Both the position numbers and the translations under genes were made by a program. The notes under the pieces were generated by a model, which was not told the origin of the DNA, ran no database searches, and was given only the letters and a program-made list of their open reading frames with translations. A stretch of DNA of 64,000 nt. Origin: Embleya sp040605455. Its GTDB lineage: Bacteria > Actinomycetota > Actinomycetes > Streptomycetales > Streptomycetaceae. The stretch is taken from contig NZ_JBEXCV010000009.1 of assembly GCF_040605455.1 (NCBI RefSeq), positions 48,139 to 112,138 of the forward strand, given 5' to 3'. Below, piece after piece: positions 45,606 to 57,244 of the stretch; positions within the stretch are counted from its first letter, which is position 1, and every line of letters begins with the position of its first letter.

Positions 45606-46448
45606 AACGGCACCCGATCACCGCTGAGAGCCGGCCGGCGTTCCCCTTTGGGGCCGCCGGCCTTCGTATGTTCGATGTGACCTTCGACACATCGACCGAA
45701 TCGAGGCCTGGTTATCCACCGAGTGACGCCGACTCGGACATCCACACCATGGGGATGACGCGCCGGCCGCCGAGTTCCCCACAATGGCTTGAGGAACTTG
45801 GGGAAAAAGCCGGCGAGCCGGCAGGTCAGGTTCCTGTGGTGATGTGGAGTTGATTCCTCCACAGACTGTGGATAACTTTTCCGTCGCATCCCGTCCACCA
45901 CCGTGTTGTCTGGTTGTCCACGTCCCGTCCACCGAAATCCCGAGCTTGTCCCCAGGTTGTCCACGGATCTGTCCACAGTCGGGCCGGTTTCACCCCTTAC
46001 GGTGAATCCCGAGCCGAGTGACGTCCGCAGAGGGTGGGGACAAGTGGCCATCTACCTGGGGATTGACTGGGGACAAGTACGGGTACCCCTGGGGACGGTC
46101 TGTGGAGCCGATTTGGGCATCCACAGACACAGGGGGTTTATCCACGGGTTCACCCACACCTCGAAGTGGACAAAAAACCGGCCCTGACCTGCGCAGATAT
46201 CGGTTATCCACGGTATCCACACCCCCTACTACTACGACCACACGTAGTTCAAGAGAGATCCACGGAAAATGGTCGGGTCGGCCCGAATCTGTGGACTGCG
46301 GGTTTGCCGGGGGCTGCGCGGGCTGTCGGCGCGGTGCGTCAGACTGTGTCCCGGTGGTAGGCCCCGACGGCCCGCCACCGATGCCGAACGAACGAACGGC
46401 AGACACACGACAGACAGACGGCCGGCAACGGCAGGAGGCGGTGAACCG
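45606..46448. other. oriC: Chromosomal replication origin oriC
   Basis: 843-bp dnaA-dnaN spacer with about 16-19 DnaA-box-like 9-mers on both strands. Best ones: 45867-45875 (perfect TTATCCACA, minus), 45914-45922 and 45957-45965 (TTGTCCACG), 45969-45977 (CTGTCCACA), 46138-46146 and 46204-46212 (TTATCCACG), 46165-46173 (TTGTCCACT, minus), 46213-46221 (GTATCCACA), 45712-45720 (TTATCCACC). TTGTCCCCA variants are at 45946, 46035 and 46068. The number and spread match Streptomyces oriC. The dnaN promoter is expected near 46220-46430. Confidence 0.95.
45633..45662 (+). terminator. Terminator after dnaA
   Basis: Interrupted hairpin: 7-bp GC stem (45633-45639 with 45656-45662), a small internal loop, then CCCC/GGGG around a 3-nt loop. 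Confidence 0.65.
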
Positions 46449-47582
46449 GTGAAGTTCCGGGTCGAGCGTGACGTTCTCGCTGATGCGGTGGCGTGGACCG
46501 CGCGCAGTCTCCCGGCGCGGCCGGCGGTTCCCGTCCTCGCCGGACTGCTCCTGGAAGCCGCGGACCAGCGACTGACGCTGTCCAGCTTCGACTACGAGGT
46601 CTCTGCCCGCGGCGGCGTCGAGGCCGAGATCGACGAGCCGGGCCGGGTGCTGGTGTCCGGGCGACTGCTCGCCGACATCTCCAAGAGCCTGCCGAACCGC
46701 CCCGTCGAGGTGTCCACCGACGGCGCCAAGGTGACCGTGGTCTGCGGCAGCGCGCGGTTCACCCTGCCCACCCTCCCGGTGGAGGACTACCCGGCACTGC
46801 CGGACATGCCCACCGCCGCGGGATCCGTGGAGGGCGACGTCTTCGCGGCCGCCGTGGCCCAGGTGGCCATCGCGGCCGGCCGCGACGACACGCTGCCGAT
46901 GCTGACCGGTGTCCGGGTCGAGATCGAGGGCGACCTGGTCACCCTCGCCGCCACCGACCGATACCGGCTCGCCGTCCGTCAGTTCCACTGGAAGCCCGAG
47001 GCCGACGGCCTCTCCTCGGCGGTGGCCCTGGTGCCCGCCAAGACCCTCAACGACACCGCCAAGTCGCTGACCCAGGGCGACAGCGTGCAGATCGCGCTGT
47101 CCGGGGACAAGCTCGGCGAGGGCATGATCGGCTTCGAGGGTGCCGGCCGGCGCACCACCACCCGCCTACTCGAAGGCGAATTCCCCAAGTACCGCGCGCT
47201 GTTCCCGGAGCAGTCGGAGACCGTCGCGACGGTGGAGACCGCGCCGTTCGTGGACGCGGTCAAGCGCGTGTCCCTGGTCGCCGAGCGGAACACCCCGGTG
47301 CGGCTGTCCTTCTCCGACGGTCGACTGGTGCTCGAAGCCGGTTCCGGCGACGAGGCGCAGGCCTCCGAGGCGATCGACGCGACGCTGGAGGGCGAGGAGA
47401 TCTCGATCGCCTTCAACCCGACGTTCCTGCTCGAAGGGCTCAGCGCGATCGGTTCCCCGGTCGCCCAGATCTCCTTCACCACGTCCACGAAGCCGGCCGT
47501 GATGACCGGCAAGCCGGATGTCGAGGCCGAGGCCACCGACGAGTACCGCTACCTGATCATGCCGGTGCGCCTCTCCGGCTGA
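46449..47582 (+). CDS. dnaN: DNA polymerase III sliding clamp (beta subunit)
   Basis: 377 aa from GTG 46449 (VKFRVERDVLADAV) with AGGAGG at 46433-46438. Three repeated clamp domains; TDRYRLAVRQF and the C-terminal YLIMPVRLSG are typical. The ring dimer tethers polymerases and other partners to DNA. It follows oriC directly. Confidence 0.98.
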   Translation: MKFRVERDVLADAVAWTARSLPARPAVPVLAGLLLEAADQRLTLSSFDYEVSARGGVEAEIDEPGRVLVSGRLLADISKSLPNRPVEVSTDGAKVTVVCGSARFTLPTLPVEDYPALPDMPTAAGSVEGDVFAAAVAQVAIAAGRDDTLPMLTGVRVEIEGDLVTLAATDRYRLAVRQFHWKPEADGLSSAVALVPAKTLNDTAKSLTQGDSVQIALSGDKLGEGMIGFEGAGRRTTTRLLEGEFPKYRALFPEQSETVATVETAPFVDAVKRVSLVAERNTPVRLSFSDGRLVLEAGSGDEAQASEAIDATLEGEEISIAFNPTFLLEGLSAIGSPVAQISFTTSTKPAVMTGKPDVEAEATDEYRYLIMPVRLSG

Positions 47583-47773
47583 ACCGGGCTCGCGGCCGAA
47601 CCGGGCCGAATCCGTACTCGGGTTCGAAGGCGTCCGCCACGCATGACCCCGCAGCAGCACGGGCAACCGCTACCCGCGTACCGTCGACGCGGTGAAAAGC
47701 CCCCACAAGGGGTGCGGAAGCGGCCTCGGCGGTGCCCCACCCGGCATCGCAGCAGCGAACGAAGGATTTCAGG

Positions 47774-48715
47774 ATGCAGCTCGGACTCGTCGGCCTCGGC
47801 AAGATGGGTGGCAACATGCGCGAGCGTCTGCGGCGCGCGGGCCACACGGTGGTGGGCTACGACCGCAACGCGGAGATCGCGGATGTGCACAGCCTCAAGG
47901 AACTTGTGGACGCACTCCCGACGCCGCGGGTGGTGTGGGTGATGGTGCCCGCGGGCGCGCCGACCCAGGCCACCGTCGACGAGCTCGGCGAACTGCTGTC
48001 TCCCGGTGACGTGCTCGTCGACGGCGGCAACTCGCGCTGGACGGACGACATCAAGCACGCCGAGGCGCTGGCCGAGAAGAACATCGGCTTCGTCGACTGC
48101 GGTGTCTCCGGCGGCGTTTGGGGTCGCGACAACGGCTATGCGCTGATGTGCGGCGGCGACGCCGCGAACATCGAGAAGGTCCAGCCGATCTTCGACGCCC
48201 TCAAGCCCGAGGGCCCGGCGGGCTTCGTGCACGCGGGCCGGGTCGGCGCCGGGCACTTCGCGAAGATGGTGCACAACGGCATCGAGTACGCGCTCATGCA
48301 GGCCTACGCCGAGGGCTGGGAACTGCTGGAGGCCGCCGACGTGGTCACCGACGTCCGCGAGGTGTTCCGCAGCTGGCAGGAGGGCACCGTCATCCGCTCG
48401 TGGCTGCTCGACCTGGCCGTGCGCGCGATGGACGACGACGAGCACTTGGAGAGCCTGCGCGGCTACGCGGAGGACTCCGGCGAGGGTCGTTGGACCGTGG
48501 AGGCGGCGATCGACCACGCCGTCCCGCTGCCCGCGATCACCGCGTCGCTGTTCGCCCGCTTCGCGTCCCGTCAGGACGACTCGCCGCAGATGAAGATGAT
48601 CGCCGCGCTGCGCAACCAGTTCGGCGGGCACGCGGTCACCGCCGCGTCGACGCACAAGGGGGCCGACGCCCCGGGCGCCGACACCACGCCGCCGAAGGAG
48701 GCCGACGCGGGCTGA
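47774..48715 (+). CDS. gnd: 6-phosphogluconate dehydrogenase, short NAD-type
   Basis: 313 aa. The nucleotide loop GLVGLGKMGGNM opens the protein. DGGNSRWTDD and VDCGVSGGVWGRDNGY form the substrate site, and KMVHNGIEYA contains the catalytic Lys. The length (about 300, not 470) marks the short, often NAD-dependent group. It oxidatively decarboxylates 6-phosphogluconate to ribulose 5-phosphate. Placed between dnaN and recF as in other streptomycetes. Confidence 0.95.
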   Translation: MQLGLVGLGKMGGNMRERLRRAGHTVVGYDRNAEIADVHSLKELVDALPTPRVVWVMVPAGAPTQATVDELGELLSPGDVLVDGGNSRWTDDIKHAEALAEKNIGFVDCGVSGGVWGRDNGYALMCGGDAANIEKVQPIFDALKPEGPAGFVHAGRVGAGHFAKMVHNGIEYALMQAYAEGWELLEAADVVTDVREVFRSWQEGTVIRSWLLDLAVRAMDDDEHLESLRGYAEDSGEGRWTVEAAIDHAVPLPAITASLFARFASRQDDSPQMKMIAALRNQFGGHAVTAASTHKGADAPGADTTPPKEADAG

Positions 48716-48734
48716 GCAATCGGCCCGCCCGCCC

Positions 48735-49877
48735 ATGCATGTAGCGCACCTGTCACTCGTCGACTATCGGTCGTACGCCCGGGTCGAGGTCCCCCTCGAA
48801 CCGGGCGTGACCGCGTTCGTGGGACCCAACGGCCAGGGCAAGACCAACCTCGTCGAGGCGATCGGCTATCTGGCCACGCTCGGCAGCCACCGGGTCGCCT
48901 CGGACGCACCCCTGGTCCGGCTCGGCGCCGAGCGGGCGTACGTTCGCGCGAGCATCGTCCGCGAGGACGGCCGCAGCGCGCTGGCCGAGTTGGAGATCAA
49001 CCCCGGCAAGGCCAATCGGGCCCGGATCAACCGCTCGCCCGCGACCCGGCCGCGCGACCTGCTCGGCCTGCTGCGCACCGTTTTGTTCGCGCCGGAGGAC
49101 CTGGCCCTGGTCAAGGGCGACCCGGGCGAACGCCGCAGGTTCCTGGACGAGTTGCTGACCGCGCGCACCCCGCGCCTGCTCGGCGTGCGCCAGGACTACG
49201 ACCGGGTGCTCAAGCAGCGCAACACGCTGCTGCGCACCGCGGCGCTGGCCCGGCGGGCGGGCGGCGGGCGCAGCGGTGCGCTGAGCACGCTGGACGTGTG
49301 GGATGAGCATCTGGCCGCCGCGGGTGCCGAACTCACCTTCGCCCGGCTCGATTTGGTCGCCGCGCTGCAACCGCTGGTGGACAAGGCCTACGACGCGTTG
49401 TCCACAGGCGGTGGACCGATCGTGCTGGACTACCGCAGTTCGATGTCGGAGGACCCGCTGCCCACCGACCGGGCCGGCATCCACGCGGTGCTCACGTCGG
49501 CGATCGCGGCCGGTCGGGCGGCCGAGGTCGAGCGCGGTCAGACGCTGGTCGGCCCGCACCGCGACGATCTCGTGCTGCGTCTGGGCCCGTTGCCCGCCAA
49601 GGGCTACGCCAGCCACGGCGAGTCCTGGTCGTACGCGCTGGCGCTGCGGCTGGGCTCCTACGAACTGCTGCGCGCGGACGGCGGCGAGCCGGTGCTGGTG
49701 CTCGACGACGTGTTCGCCGAACTCGACGTCACGCGCCGCGCGCGGCTCGCCGAGATGGTCGCGCACGGCGAACAGGTGCTGGTCACGGCTGCGGTGGCCG
49801 AGGATGTGCCGCCCGCGCTCGCGGGTGCGCGCTACGACGTCGCCGCGGGTGAGGTGCGGAGGGTCGAGCATGAGTGA
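48735..49877 (+). CDS. recF: DNA replication and repair protein RecF
   Basis: 380 aa, start MHVAHLSLVDYRSY. Walker A GPNGQGKTN is near residues 31-39, and Walker B VLVLDDVFAELD near 318. It helps load RecA at single-strand gaps. The next gene starts inside its last codons (8-bp overlap). Confidence 0.97.
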   Translation: MHVAHLSLVDYRSYARVEVPLEPGVTAFVGPNGQGKTNLVEAIGYLATLGSHRVASDAPLVRLGAERAYVRASIVREDGRSALAELEINPGKANRARINRSPATRPRDLLGLLRTVLFAPEDLALVKGDPGERRRFLDELLTARTPRLLGVRQDYDRVLKQRNTLLRTAALARRAGGGRSGALSTLDVWDEHLAAAGAELTFARLDLVAALQPLVDKAYDALSTGGGPIVLDYRSSMSEDPLPTDRAGIHAVLTSAIAAGRAAEVERGQTLVGPHRDDLVLRLGPLPAKGYASHGESWSYALALRLGSYELLRADGGEPVLVLDDVFAELDVTRRARLAEMVAHGEQVLVTAAVAEDVPPALAGARYDVAAGEVRRVEHE

Positions 49878-50397
49878 CGAGGCCCACACCCCGCCCGCCG
49901 GCGGCCCCGGGCGGGCCGGGCAGCCGCCCGTCGAGCCGACCCGCGGGATCGATCTGGCCCGCGCGGCGCTGACCCAGGCCCGCGCCCAGGCCCGGACCCG
50001 CCAAGATCTTCGGCAGGACCAGACTCAGGCCCGCCGTGGCTTGAAACGCAGTGGTTCGGGACCCGACGACCGCGACCCCCAGCCGCTGCGGCAGATCATG
50101 GGACGCCTGGTCACCGAGCGCGGCTGGCAGACCCCGACGGCGGTGCACGGCGTGCTTCAGCGCTGGCCGGAAATCGTCGGCCCGGCGATGGCGGCCAACT
50201 GTCGCCCGGAGCGCTTCGAGGACGGCGAACTGGTGGTCCGCGCCGAATCCGACAACTACGCGACTCACGTGCGCTGGCTCGCGCCGAAACTGCTCGCCCG
50301 CCTCAATCAGGAGCTGGGCGACGGCACCGTCACCTTCATTCGGGTCGTCGGCCCGGCGCAGGAGCGCCGCCGGGGCCAGTGGCGCGCGCGGCCGTAG
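49870..50397 (+). CDS. DUF721 family protein (DciA-like)
   Basis: 175 aa. A basic, Gln-rich N-terminal tail is followed by the DUF721 domain (about 75-165; WPEIVGPAMAANCRPERFED). Related DciA proteins load the replicative helicase in bacteria lacking DnaC, which fits its place between recF and gyrB. That role is inferred. Confidence 0.92.
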   Translation: MSDEAHTPPAGGPGRAGQPPVEPTRGIDLARAALTQARAQARTRQDLRQDQTQARRGLKRSGSGPDDRDPQPLRQIMGRLVTERGWQTPTAVHGVLQRWPEIVGPAMAANCRPERFEDGELVVRAESDNYATHVRWLAPKLLARLNQELGDGTVTFIRVVGPAQERRRGQWRARP

Positions 50398-50824
50398 CCG
50401 GTTTTCGGCCACGCTCGGTGCGGCCCGGGTGTGCCCCCGGGTGGCCTTTCGGATGCGCGTCGGCTCCGATCGGCCGGACCGCGGGGGCGATGTGTCCGGT
50501 GTCATACCGGTCTGACACGCTGTTACCGTCCGAGTCGCCCGCGCCGCGTGGACAGCCATGAGAGCGATTCGGGACCCGGGGGCAAGTAGGGGGACATGCG
50601 ACAGGGCACATCAGGGCGCCACACGCGGACACAGGGCCCTTGGGAACCCATCTTTGTGTCGCCCCGACCGGTAGACTGAACCAGCAATACCGCTCATGCG
50701 GATCCTGTTTCGACTTCCGCGGCTCCGTGCCCGGGGGCGTGTCGGGCCGGCTGCCTGCCGTTCGACACACCCTGCCGATCCTGCTCCTGGGCAGGGAGCC
50801 GTGCTGTGCCAGAAAGGGCGCTTC
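50398..50824. other. recF/DUF721-gyrB intergenic region
   Basis: 427 bp without a gene. It holds a small CCCGGG-based hairpin (50424-50441) that may terminate the recF operon, a GTGTCA-8-TGACAC dyad (50499-50518) and a TAGACT box near 50672 that could be a -10 element for gyrB. Promoters are not certain. Confidence 0.5.
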
Positions 50825-52837
50825 GTGGCCGATTCCGGCAACCCCAAGGAGAATGACGTGGCCGGCTCGCCGGAAACCCCTGCCGCGCTCGACTCGTCGT
50901 CGTACGGCGCGAGTGACATCCAGGTCCTGGAGGGCCTCGACGCGGTCCGGAAGCGCCCGGGCATGTACATCGGTTCCACCGGTGAGCGCGGCCTGCACCA
51001 CCTCGTCCAGGAGGTCGTCGACAACTCGGTCGACGAGGCACTCGCCGGATACGCGACGCACATCGAGGCGACGATCCTCGCCGACGGCGGCGTGCGCGTG
51101 GTCGACAACGGGCGTGGCATCCCGGTCGACATGCACCCGGTGGAGAAGAAGCCCGCCGTCGAGGTCGTGCTGACCATCCTGCACGCGGGCGGCAAGTTCG
51201 GTGGCGGCGGCTACGCGGTCTCCGGCGGTCTGCACGGCGTCGGCGTCTCCGTGGTCAACGCGCTGTCCTCGCGCCTGGCGGTGGACATCCGCCGCGACGG
51301 CTACCGCTGGACGCAGGACTACAAGCTGGGCGCGCCCACCGCCCCGCTGGAGCGGCACGAGGCGACCACCGAGACGGGCACCACGGTCACCTTCTGGGCC
51401 GACCCGGACATCTTCGAGACCACGGTCTACTCGTTCGAGACGCTCTCCCGGCGCTTCCAGGAGATGGCCTTCCTCAACAGGGGCCTGACCATCTCGCTCA
51501 ACGACGAGCGCCCGGACCACGTGGACGAGAAGGGCGAGCAGCTCACGGTCACGTACCACTACGAGGGTGGCATCGCCGACTTCGTGCGATACCTCAACTC
51601 GCGCAAGGGCGAGCTGGTGCACCCGTCGGTGATCGACATCGAGGCCGAGGACAAGACCCGGTCCATCGCCGTGGAAGTCGCGATGCAGTGGAACTCGCAG
51701 TACACCGAGGGCGTGCACAGCTACGCGAACACGATCCACACGCACGGCGGCGGCACCCACGAAGAGGGCTTCCGGTCCGCGCTGACCGCGTTGATCAACC
51801 GCTACGCGCGCGAGAAGAAGCTGCTCAAGGAGAAGGACGAGAACCTCGCCGGCGAGGACATCCGCGAGGGTCTGACCGCGATCATCTCGGTCAAGCTCGG
51901 CGACCCCCAGTTCGAGGGTCAGACCAAGGACAAGCTGGGCAACACCGAGGCCAAGACCTTCGTGCAGCGGGTCGTGCACGAGCACCTCACCGACTGGCTC
52001 GACCGCAACCCCAGTGAGGCCGCGGACATCATCCGCAAGTCGATCCAGGCCGCGACCGCGCGGATGGCCGCCCGCAAGGCGCGCGACCTGACCCGGCGCA
52101 AGGGCCTGCTGGAGACCGCGTCGCTGCCCGGCAAGCTGAGCGACTGCCAGAGCAACGACCCGTCCAAGTGCGAGATCTTCATCGTCGAGGGCGACTCGGC
52201 CGGTGGCTCGGCCAAGTCCGGCCGCGACCCGATGTACCAGGCGATCCTGCCCATTCGCGGCAAGATCCTGAACGTCGAGAAGGCCAGGATCGACAAGATC
52301 CTGCAGAACACCGAGGTCCAGGCGCTCATCTCGGCCTTCGGCACCGGTGTGCACGAGGACTTCGACATCGAGAAGCTCCGCTATCACAAGATCATCTTGA
52401 TGGCGGACGCCGACGTCGACGGCCAGCACATCAACACCCTGCTGCTGACCTTCCTGTTCCGCTTCATGCGTCCGCTGGTCGAGGCGGGTCACGTGTACCT
52501 GTCCCGGCCGCCGCTCTACAAGATCAAGTGGAGCCGGGACGACTTCGAGTACGCGTACTCGGACCGCGAGCGCGACGCGCTGCTCGAACTCGGGCGGCAG
52601 GCCGGCAAGCGCGCGAAGGACGACTCGATCCAGCGCTTCAAGGGCCTCGGCGAGATGAACGCCGAGGAGCTTCGGGTGACCACGATGGACATCGACCACC
52701 GGGTCCTGGGCCAGGTCACGCTCGACGACGCGGCCCAGGCCGACGAACTGTTCTCGGTGCTCATGGGCGAGGACGTCGAGGCCCGCCGCTCCTTCATCCA
52801 GCGAAACGCCAAGGACGTCAGGTTCCTGGACATCTGA
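50825..52837 (+). CDS. gyrB: DNA gyrase subunit B
   Basis: 670 aa from GTG 50825 (VADSGNPKEN, like other streptomycetes). GTG 50858 has a better ribosome site (AAGGAG) and could be used as well. The GHKL ATPase domain shows VDNSVDEALAG and VDNGRGIPVD; the TOPRIM domain shows VEGDSAGGSAKSGRD and DADVDGQHI. With GyrA it supercoils DNA and is the target of aminocoumarins. Confidence 0.98.
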   Translation: MADSGNPKENDVAGSPETPAALDSSSYGASDIQVLEGLDAVRKRPGMYIGSTGERGLHHLVQEVVDNSVDEALAGYATHIEATILADGGVRVVDNGRGIPVDMHPVEKKPAVEVVLTILHAGGKFGGGGYAVSGGLHGVGVSVVNALSSRLAVDIRRDGYRWTQDYKLGAPTAPLERHEATTETGTTVTFWADPDIFETTVYSFETLSRRFQEMAFLNRGLTISLNDERPDHVDEKGEQLTVTYHYEGGIADFVRYLNSRKGELVHPSVIDIEAEDKTRSIAVEVAMQWNSQYTEGVHSYANTIHTHGGGTHEEGFRSALTALINRYAREKKLLKEKDENLAGEDIREGLTAIISVKLGDPQFEGQTKDKLGNTEAKTFVQRVVHEHLTDWLDRNPSEAADIIRKSIQAATARMAARKARDLTRRKGLLETASLPGKLSDCQSNDPSKCEIFIVEGDSAGGSAKSGRDPMYQAILPIRGKILNVEKARIDKILQNTEVQALISAFGTGVHEDFDIEKLRYHKIILMADADVDGQHINTLLLTFLFRFMRPLVEAGHVYLSRPPLYKIKWSRDDFEYAYSDRERDALLELGRQAGKRAKDDSIQRFKGLGEMNAEELRVTTMDIDHRVLGQVTLDDAAQADELFSVLMGEDVEARRSFIQRNAKDVRFLDI

Positions 52838-52919
52838 CCAGCCGGGGGACTTCGCGGCAGCGCGGATGTCCACCTCCGAGTCGGCCCCACGCCACACCTC
52901 GAAAGGACTTTGACCAGCA

Positions 52920-55544
<2,625 letters not shown>

Positions 55545-55547
55545 CGC

Positions 55548-56369
55548 GTGAGCACAGACCGGAAGTCGGCCGGCGGGAGAGGCGAGCGCGCCGACCGGGG
55601 TCGGGCCGGCGGGCGCGCTGACAGCACGAGCCGCAGCGAGGCGGCACCACCCCCCACGGGGCCGGTGCCGCCGAAGCCGGCAGCCCCACCCCCCGCGCAC
55701 GGAGCCGGGTCCACCGGGGACGCGGCGGCTCGCCCGCCGCGTCCTTCGGCGCCCACTCCGTTCGCGTCCCCCTTCCCGCCCGCGGCAGCGGCGGGCGAGG
55801 GTACGGAGCGGCCGCCGGCCGCGGTCAACGGCAGCAAGGCCGCCGCCCGCCCGACGGGCGGCGGCACGATCACCTCGCCGCGCCCGACCCGGGGCACCCC
55901 GGCCGGCGGAGTCCCGTCGACCGCTCACCGAGTGGGGCAGCCCATGGCGCAGCAAGGGCGGACCGGGCCGGAGGCGCAGGTCCGACCACCGATCGCGCGC
56001 AGCCGGCGGGCCCGGCTGCGGGCGGCGCGGGTGGACCCGTGGTCGGTGATGAAGGTCGGGTTCCTGCTGTCCCTGGCACTGGGTGTGGTGCTGATGGTCG
56101 CGGTGAGCGTGTTGTGGCTGGTGCTGGACGGCTTGGGCGTGTTCACCTCGGTCGGTGACACGGTCAAGGAGGCGACCCAGTCGGAGAACAACGGCGGCTT
56201 CGACCTCCAGCACTTCCTGTCCCTGAAGAACACCCTCTTCTTCAGCGGCATCGTGGCCATCGTCGACGTCATCCTGGTGACCGCGCTGGCCACGCTCGGA
56301 GCATTCCTCTACAACCTCACCGCGTCGTTCACGGGTGGCATCGAGGTCACGCTGGCCGAGGAGGACTAA
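55548..56369 (+). CDS. DUF3566 transmembrane protein
   Basis: 273 aa. A Pro/Ala-rich disordered tail (1-145) is followed by ARVDPWSVMKVGFLLSLALG, the start of the DUF3566 domain with two membrane helices (about 168-192 and 227-255). It is conserved downstream of gyrA in actinobacteria; the function is unproven. GTG start 3 bp after the gyrA stop, so it is probably coupled. Confidence 0.92.
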   Translation: MSTDRKSAGGRGERADRGRAGGRADSTSRSEAAPPPTGPVPPKPAAPPPAHGAGSTGDAAARPPRPSAPTPFASPFPPAAAAGEGTERPPAAVNGSKAAARPTGGGTITSPRPTRGTPAGGVPSTAHRVGQPMAQQGRTGPEAQVRPPIARSRRARLRAARVDPWSVMKVGFLLSLALGVVLMVAVSVLWLVLDGLGVFTSVGDTVKEATQSENNGGFDLQHFLSLKNTLFFSGIVAIVDVILVTALATLGAFLYNLTASFTGGIEVTLAEED

Positions 56370-56419
56370 CGATTTTGGAGGCGGGCAAGCGGTGCGGTAC
56401 GCTCTCTGAGCACGCACGC

Positions 56420-56493
56420 GGGCCTATAGCTCAGACGGTTAGAGCGCTTCCCTGATAAGGAAGAGGCCACAGGTTCAAGTCCTGTTAGGCCCA
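56420..56493 (+). tRNA. tRNA-Ile (GAT)
   Basis: 74 nt. The acceptor stem GGGCCTA pairs with TAGGCCC. Anticodon GAT lies in loop CTGATAA, and the T arm is CAGG-TTCAAGT-CCTG. The CCA end is not fully encoded. tRNA-Ala, the usual neighbour, is not found in the window. Confidence 0.98.
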
Positions 56494-56507
56494 CTCTCAT
56501 AAGTGCA

Positions 56508-56550
56508 GATCAAGGGCCCTTCCCCGTGTCTTGGGGAAGGGCCCTTGATC
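56508..56550. terminator. Terminator between tRNA-Ile and integrase remnant
   Basis: Perfect 18-bp stem with a 7-nt loop (56508-56525 with 56533-56550). Confidence 0.88.
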
Positions 56551-56579
56551 AACTTAGGGGAGATTCAGGGGAATCCGGA

Positions 56580-57080
56580 TCAGGCCGCTTGGTTCTCCTC
56601 CAGGTCGGCAATCACCGGCCCCAGGTGCGGAAGCAGACCGACGAGCGTTTCCCGTTCGTTCGCGTCGAGCGCCAGGAGCGAGCCGTCCCAGCGAGCTTCA
56701 AGGACGTCGGATACGCGCTGCTCCATTTCCGGCGTCACGTGTTCGTAGACCCGCGCTATGCCCGGCATCTTGTGACCGAGGCGAGCCCGCCGGGCGACTT
56801 CCGGCACGTCATCGTCGGCAAGCCACGTCGACTGCGTGTGTCGCCCTTCGTGGAACGTGAACCACTGAAGGATGGGCAGTCGATGAGCCGGTGAATCGGG
56901 ATCGTCCGCATCGACGCCGTCCCAGGCCGGGCGCCAGAACCGTTCGCGGAAGTGGCCCCGGTAGAGCCCGCCGCCTTCCGGCGCGGTGAAGACAAACTCA
57001 TGGTCGTGGCTGTCGAGCAGCAGTTCATAGAGCACGGCCATGCTCGGGGGCAGCGTTACCCACCGTTCCGAGGAAGCCGT
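56580..57080 (-). pseudogene. int: Tyrosine integrase, C-terminal remnant
   Basis: About 165 residues of a site-specific tyrosine recombinase. Seen: HEGRHTQSTWL with box-II Arg, LGHKMPGIARVYEHVTPEM with the nucleophile Tyr. The N-terminal SAM-like domain and first catalytic Arg are missing. The reading frame is open upstream of the ATG at 57041 (RWVTLPPSM) to about 57080, where it meets the excisionase in another frame. This marks an internal deletion that joined xis and int. It cannot be a functional integrase. Confidence 0.9.
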
Positions 57081-57244
57081 CTACTGGCCATGTCTCGGAG
57101 GGTGCGAGCAGGGATCCTGAATCGATCGCTCAGTTCGTCGGCGGTCAGGAGCGCACCCACGGGTGCGGTGCCGGAGGAGGCGATGAGGGCGGACAGAATC
57201 CGCGTTAGGTCTTCGATGCGGGCGGTCAGTTCGTCAGCGCTCAA
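57056..57244 (-). pseudogene. xis: Excisionase (MerR-type HTH), truncated
   Basis: 62 codons from TTG 57244 with GGAG upstream. ALLTADELSDRFRIPARTLRDM is the start of the winged-helix excisionase domain. It stops after RRLPRNGG, before the usual wing and second helix. The stop lies where integrase sequence resumes in another frame, so the C-terminal half was deleted together with the integrase N-terminus. Confidence 0.8.
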